Shown here: piece after piece, positions 61,315 through 64,000 of the stretch | Numbering within the stretch: the stretch's first letter is position 1 | Layout of the letters: each line of letters begins with the position of its first letter | NCBI RefSeq assembly: GCF_031846565.1 | Contig: NZ_JAVRHL010000001.1 | Location: forward strand, 1,038,815-1,102,814 | Direction: 5' to 3' | Length of the DNA: 64,000 nucleotides | Source of the DNA: Tropicimonas_B omnivorans | Lineage (GTDB): Bacteria > Pseudomonadota > Alphaproteobacteria > Rhodobacterales > Rhodobacteraceae | The notes under the pieces: generated by a model | Database searches by the model: none | Seen by the model: the letters and a program-made list of their open reading frames with translations, nothing else | What the model was told of the DNA's origin: nothing | Made by a program: the position numbers and the translations under genes

Positions 61315-62660
61315 AGGACGAGCAAGCGCATACCCCCACGCCGGAGACGCTCTTTTCCGACCGCGCCCTCTGGCAGTCGTGGCTCGACGTCGAGGCTGCG
61401 CTCGCCCGCGCGCAGGGCGAGATCGGCATGATCCCGGCCTGGGCCGGCAAGGAGATTACCCGCCATGCCCGCATCGAAGCGATTGGCGAGGACCGCCTGC
61501 GCGCCTCGATCGCGCGCACCATGGCTCCGATCTTGTCGCTCACCCGCTGCCTTGCCGAAGATGCAGGTGAGGCGGGCCGATATGTGCATTGGGGCGCGAC
61601 GACCCAGAACGTCATGCAGACCGGCAGGCTCCTGCTGATCCGGCAGGCGCGATCGGGCATGAATGACACTTTGGCCCGCGCTTTCACCCGGCTTGCCGAG
61701 CTGGCGTGCGCGCATGCCGAGACGCCGATGGCGGGACGCACCAACCGGCGCCACGCGGTGCCGATCACCTTCGGCTTCAAGGTCGCCGGCTGGATCGAAG
61801 AGCTCTCGCGCGCCGTCGACCGGCTCGACGACGCCGGAGGGCGCACCTTCCGGCTGCCGTTCGGTGGTGCGGTTGGCGCCTTCCACGGATACGGAGAGGA
61901 TGGACCCAGCCTCATGTCGGCGCTCGCGCGCGAACTCGGTCTCGGTGAACTCGTGGTGCCTGGCCGCACCGTGAACGACATCTTCGCGGAGTACGTTGTA
62001 CAGCTCGGCATGTTCGGCATGACGACCGAACGCATTGCCCGCGAAGCTTATGTGCTGATGACCGAGGAGATCGGCGAGGTCAGCGAACGGCTCGACGCCG
62101 GCGTGGTCGGCAGCTCGACCATGCCACACAAGGTGAACCCCAAGCACGTGGTGCGGCTGCAGTCCGAATGCGCGCGCTTACGTGCCCAGACCGCCCCGGC
62201 TCTGGAGTCGGGTCTGCCGAGCCACGAAGGCGACGCCGCCGCGAACCACCTTCTATCCTCGGTCCTCGACACGGCCATTCCGCTCGGATGGACCGTGGCG
62301 CGCGATCTCGAACGCCTGCTCGATCGGCTCGAGCCGCATCCGGATCGCATGCGCCACAACCTCATGCGGTCGGGCGGCCTCGTTGCGACCGAGCGCCTGA
62401 TGATGGCGCTTGCCCCGGTAACAGGCCGCTCCCGCGCCCACGATCTCGTCCATCACGCGGTCGAGGAGTTGGACGAAACAGGCGCTGGGCTGGAAGAGAC
62501 GCTTCTCGACCTCCCCGAAGTACGCTCTCTAGGCGAGACCGAGGTGCGCGCGCTGCTCGACCCCGCAGGCTATACCGGGCAGAGCGCCGCCATCGCGCGC
62601 CAGTTGGCCGAGGCGGCCAAAAAGCGCGCCGAGGTGCTCGGCAGCCGGCCTCTCAGATGA
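61311..62660 (+). CDS. Fumarase/aspartase-superfamily lyase (adenylosuccinate lyase/CMLE-like)
   Basis: 449 residues. The superfamily signature is GSSTMPHKVNPKHV near residue 265, and YVHWGATTQNVMQTG with the catalytic-type His/Thr block near 85 follows the adenylosuccinate lyase/3-carboxymuconate cycloisomerase branch. Sequences LFSDRALWQSWLDVEAALARAQ open it. It should eliminate fumarate, or cyclise, from an imported compound in the cytoplasm. It is coupled to the fused ATPase, so the transported molecule is likely its substrate (or feeds it). Substrate unknown. Confidence 0.88.
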   Translation: MKDEQAHTPTPETLFSDRALWQSWLDVEAALARAQGEIGMIPAWAGKEITRHARIEAIGEDRLRASIARTMAPILSLTRCLAEDAGEAGRYVHWGATTQNVMQTGRLLLIRQARSGMNDTLARAFTRLAELACAHAETPMAGRTNRRHAVPITFGFKVAGWIEELSRAVDRLDDAGGRTFRLPFGGAVGAFHGYGEDGPSLMSALARELGLGELVVPGRTVNDIFAEYVVQLGMFGMTTERIAREAYVLMTEEIGEVSERLDAGVVGSSTMPHKVNPKHVVRLQSECARLRAQTAPALESGLPSHEGDAAANHLLSSVLDTAIPLGWTVARDLERLLDRLEPHPDRMRHNLMRSGGLVATERLMMALAPVTGRSRAHDLVHHAVEELDETGAGLEETLLDLPEVRSLGETEVRALLDPAGYTGQSAAIARQLAEAAKKRAEVLGSRPLR

Positions 62661-63582
62661 GCTCGAGCATCGCGGCCGCCGCCGGATCGGCGGCGCGCCG
62701 CGCCTCGACCACTTCGCTCACCGCGTCCAGGAACGCGGTGGCAAGCGGCGCGCGCGGCCCCGGCGCGTGGATGGCGGCATACGTGATGGGGTGCGTGTCC
62801 GCGAGCGGTCGCAGCACCGCCGCATCGTCCTGCTGCAGATCGACAGAGGCTCGGTCCGTCAGCGTGATCCCCAGCCGGTCGCGCACCAGTTGCAACGCGA
62901 CGATGCTCGAGCTTGTCTCCACCGCGACCTCGGCCTCGTGGCCTGTGGTGCCGAGGAGTCGGTCCAGCCGGTCGCGCCAGCGCTGACCGGGACGCAGCGC
63001 CACGAAGCGCTCTCCGGCGATGTCCTCGACCGTGACCCTTTCGTGCGCCGCCAGCGGATGGTCCCGCGGCATCAATACCTCGGTTCCGACCTCGAGGATC
63101 GGCTCCACGTCCACGTCGAGAATGGCGTTCTCCACCGGCAGGGAAATGAGCCCGAGATTGTAGCCCCGCGCAGCGACCTTGCTCTCGATGTCGAACCGGG
63201 TCTCGACGTTGAGCGAGCATTGCATCGAACGGCCGTCGGCCTCCATCCACGACAGCGCAGGGGACACGAGCGTTCGCGCGATCGGGGCAGCGGTCACCAA
63301 AGACAGCCGCTTGTGCGACCGGTTGCGGATGTCCGAGGCAAGCGTCGGAATCTCGTCTAGACCGTCCAGCGTCTGGACAAGCCGACGATAGAAAATGTCA
63401 CCATCGTCGGTGAGTATGAGCTGTCGCTTCTCCCGGCTGAAAAGTGTTATATTGATTTCCGATTCAAGCAGCGACAGCAGCCGACTCGCGGCCGAGCTCG
63501 AGACATTCAGCTGTCGCGAGGCTTCTGCCAAGGACCCGGTCAGGACGATCTGCCGGAAGAGCTGAAGTGATCTCAGGTTCAT
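62653..63582 (-). CDS. LysR-family transcriptional regulator
   Basis: 309 residues from ATG 63582. The helix-turn-helix is MNLRSLQLFRQIVLTGSLAEASRQLNVSSSAASRLLSLLESEINITLFSR, then a LysR effector domain with LVTAAPIARTLVSPALSW and ALRPGQRWRDRLDRLL. The frame extends 44 codons upstream to 63714 without homology. It overlaps the lyase gene tail by eight bases in convergent orientation. It may control the right ABC operon, though its own promoter lies on the far side. Confidence 0.9.
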   Translation of the reverse strand: MNLRSLQLFRQIVLTGSLAEASRQLNVSSSAASRLLSLLESEINITLFSREKRQLILTDDGDIFYRRLVQTLDGLDEIPTLASDIRNRSHKRLSLVTAAPIARTLVSPALSWMEADGRSMQCSLNVETRFDIESKVAARGYNLGLISLPVENAILDVDVEPILEVGTEVLMPRDHPLAAHERVTVEDIAGERFVALRPGQRWRDRLDRLLGTTGHEAEVAVETSSSIVALQLVRDRLGITLTDRASVDLQQDDAAVLRPLADTHPITYAAIHAPGPRAPLATAFLDAVSEVVEARRAADPAAAAMLELI

Positions 63583-63701
63583 TCGGTCAGGTGCGCCTTC
63601 CGCGTCATTATCGTTATGGTTTGACCTACAAAATTGGCTCTGACAAGGCGTCTGAGCGTGTGGCAAAGTTGAACAAGTATCGACGTGGCTCCCTTCGGGA
63701 G

Positions 63702-64000
63702 ATGCTCTGGTCAAAGCAATCGAGCTACAAAGTTGACAGCGTCGAAGGTGCCCACGCCCCGGAGGACTATATTCTTGTTGAAGCTAAGACCGCCGGTCAT
63801 GTTTCAATAGACCACAGCGAGTTTCTGATTGGCATCGGCTTCGATGGTGGGACCGCTCCCTCCCGTGGATCGTCGATGACCCACCTTGGCACACCAGATG
63901 CCGTCGAGGGGCGGTCACACCATCAAAGTCAGAGGGGTTCAACTTCCTGCAGGCCGGAGGATACGTCAGAGCCGAGCCGATCCGCCCGGCAATCAGTCGG
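63702..64000 (+). CDS. Open frame running off the window, unknown
   Basis: The frame from ATG 63702 (MLWSKQSSYKVDSVEGAHAP, then EDYILVEAKTAGHVSIDHSEF) is open to the window end; in the same frame it is also open upstream to GTG 63567 (KIGSDKASERVAKLNKYRRG in between). The GC content is lower than elsewhere and the first part looks protein-like, but the last 60 codons (SSMTHLGTPDAVEGRSHHQ) look less so. No family is recognised. The stretch 63583-64000 has no other gene I can support; it may be non-coding or the edge of a mobile element. Confidence 0.25.
   Translation, partial: MLWSKQSSYKVDSVEGAHAPEDYILVEAKTAGHVSIDHSEFLIGIGFDGGTAPSRGSSMTHLGTPDAVEGRSHHQSQRGSTSCRPEDTSEPSRSARQSV

Overview
The window reads as chromosomal DNA of a high-GC alphaproteobacterium, most likely a member of the Rhodobacteraceae (roseobacter lineage). 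This rests on the gene families (roseobacter-style Hint protein, UPF0262, class I lysyl-tRNA synthetase, tripartite tricarboxylate transporter), on the order hisD, UPF0262, phosphatase, infA, maf, RNase G, yacG, tRNA-Phe, and on codon usage. No species assignment is possible from sequence reading alone.

Region 1 (1-9.5 kb) looks accessory. A MarR regulator heads a co-oriented tctC-tctB-tctA-MBL hydrolase operon that ends in a decayed sulfatase. Downstream lie a universal stress protein, a HisC-type aminotransferase and a divergent FAD-dependent 2-hydroxyacid dehydrogenase. The two divergent promoter regions share a closely similar 27-bp element, which suggests one regulon. A degraded IS5-family transposase marks the far edge.

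Region 2 (9.6-48.4 kb) is mostly core and housekeeping: creatinase-like M24 protein, glyA, a PBP4-type carboxypeptidase, lysK, an acyltransferase, a CHAD protein, a large beta-helix protein, a three-subunit molybdenum aldehyde oxidoreductase, a Hint protein, a secreted tandem-repeat protein, and a ureide (purine breakdown) cluster. Then come a double PRC-barrel protein, a lytic transglycosylase, a glutathionyl-hydroquinone-reductase-like GST, a RidA-GDPD-GNAT-PCD-MscS run, leuB, rpiB and the hisD-to-tRNA-Phe block.

Region 3 (48.4-64 kb) starts directly after tRNA-Phe with a possible integrase remnant. It carries two complete Dpp/Opp-type ABC importers facing away from each other. One ends in an M20 metallopeptidase; the other has fused ATPases, a fumarase/aspartase-superfamily lyase and a convergent LysR gene. 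In all three SBP-dependent uptake operons of the window (tctC-tctB and both ABC systems) a perfect GC-rich hairpin sits between the binding-protein gene and the first membrane gene, a layout expected to give more binding protein than membrane components.

The most interesting items are the paired MarR-region elements, the repeated hairpin layout, the 14-residue repeat protein, a probable CTG-started glycine-zipper protein, phased 11-bp direct repeats before hisD, and the tRNA-Phe-flanked double ABC island. No CRISPR array, rRNA or intact prophage was seen.
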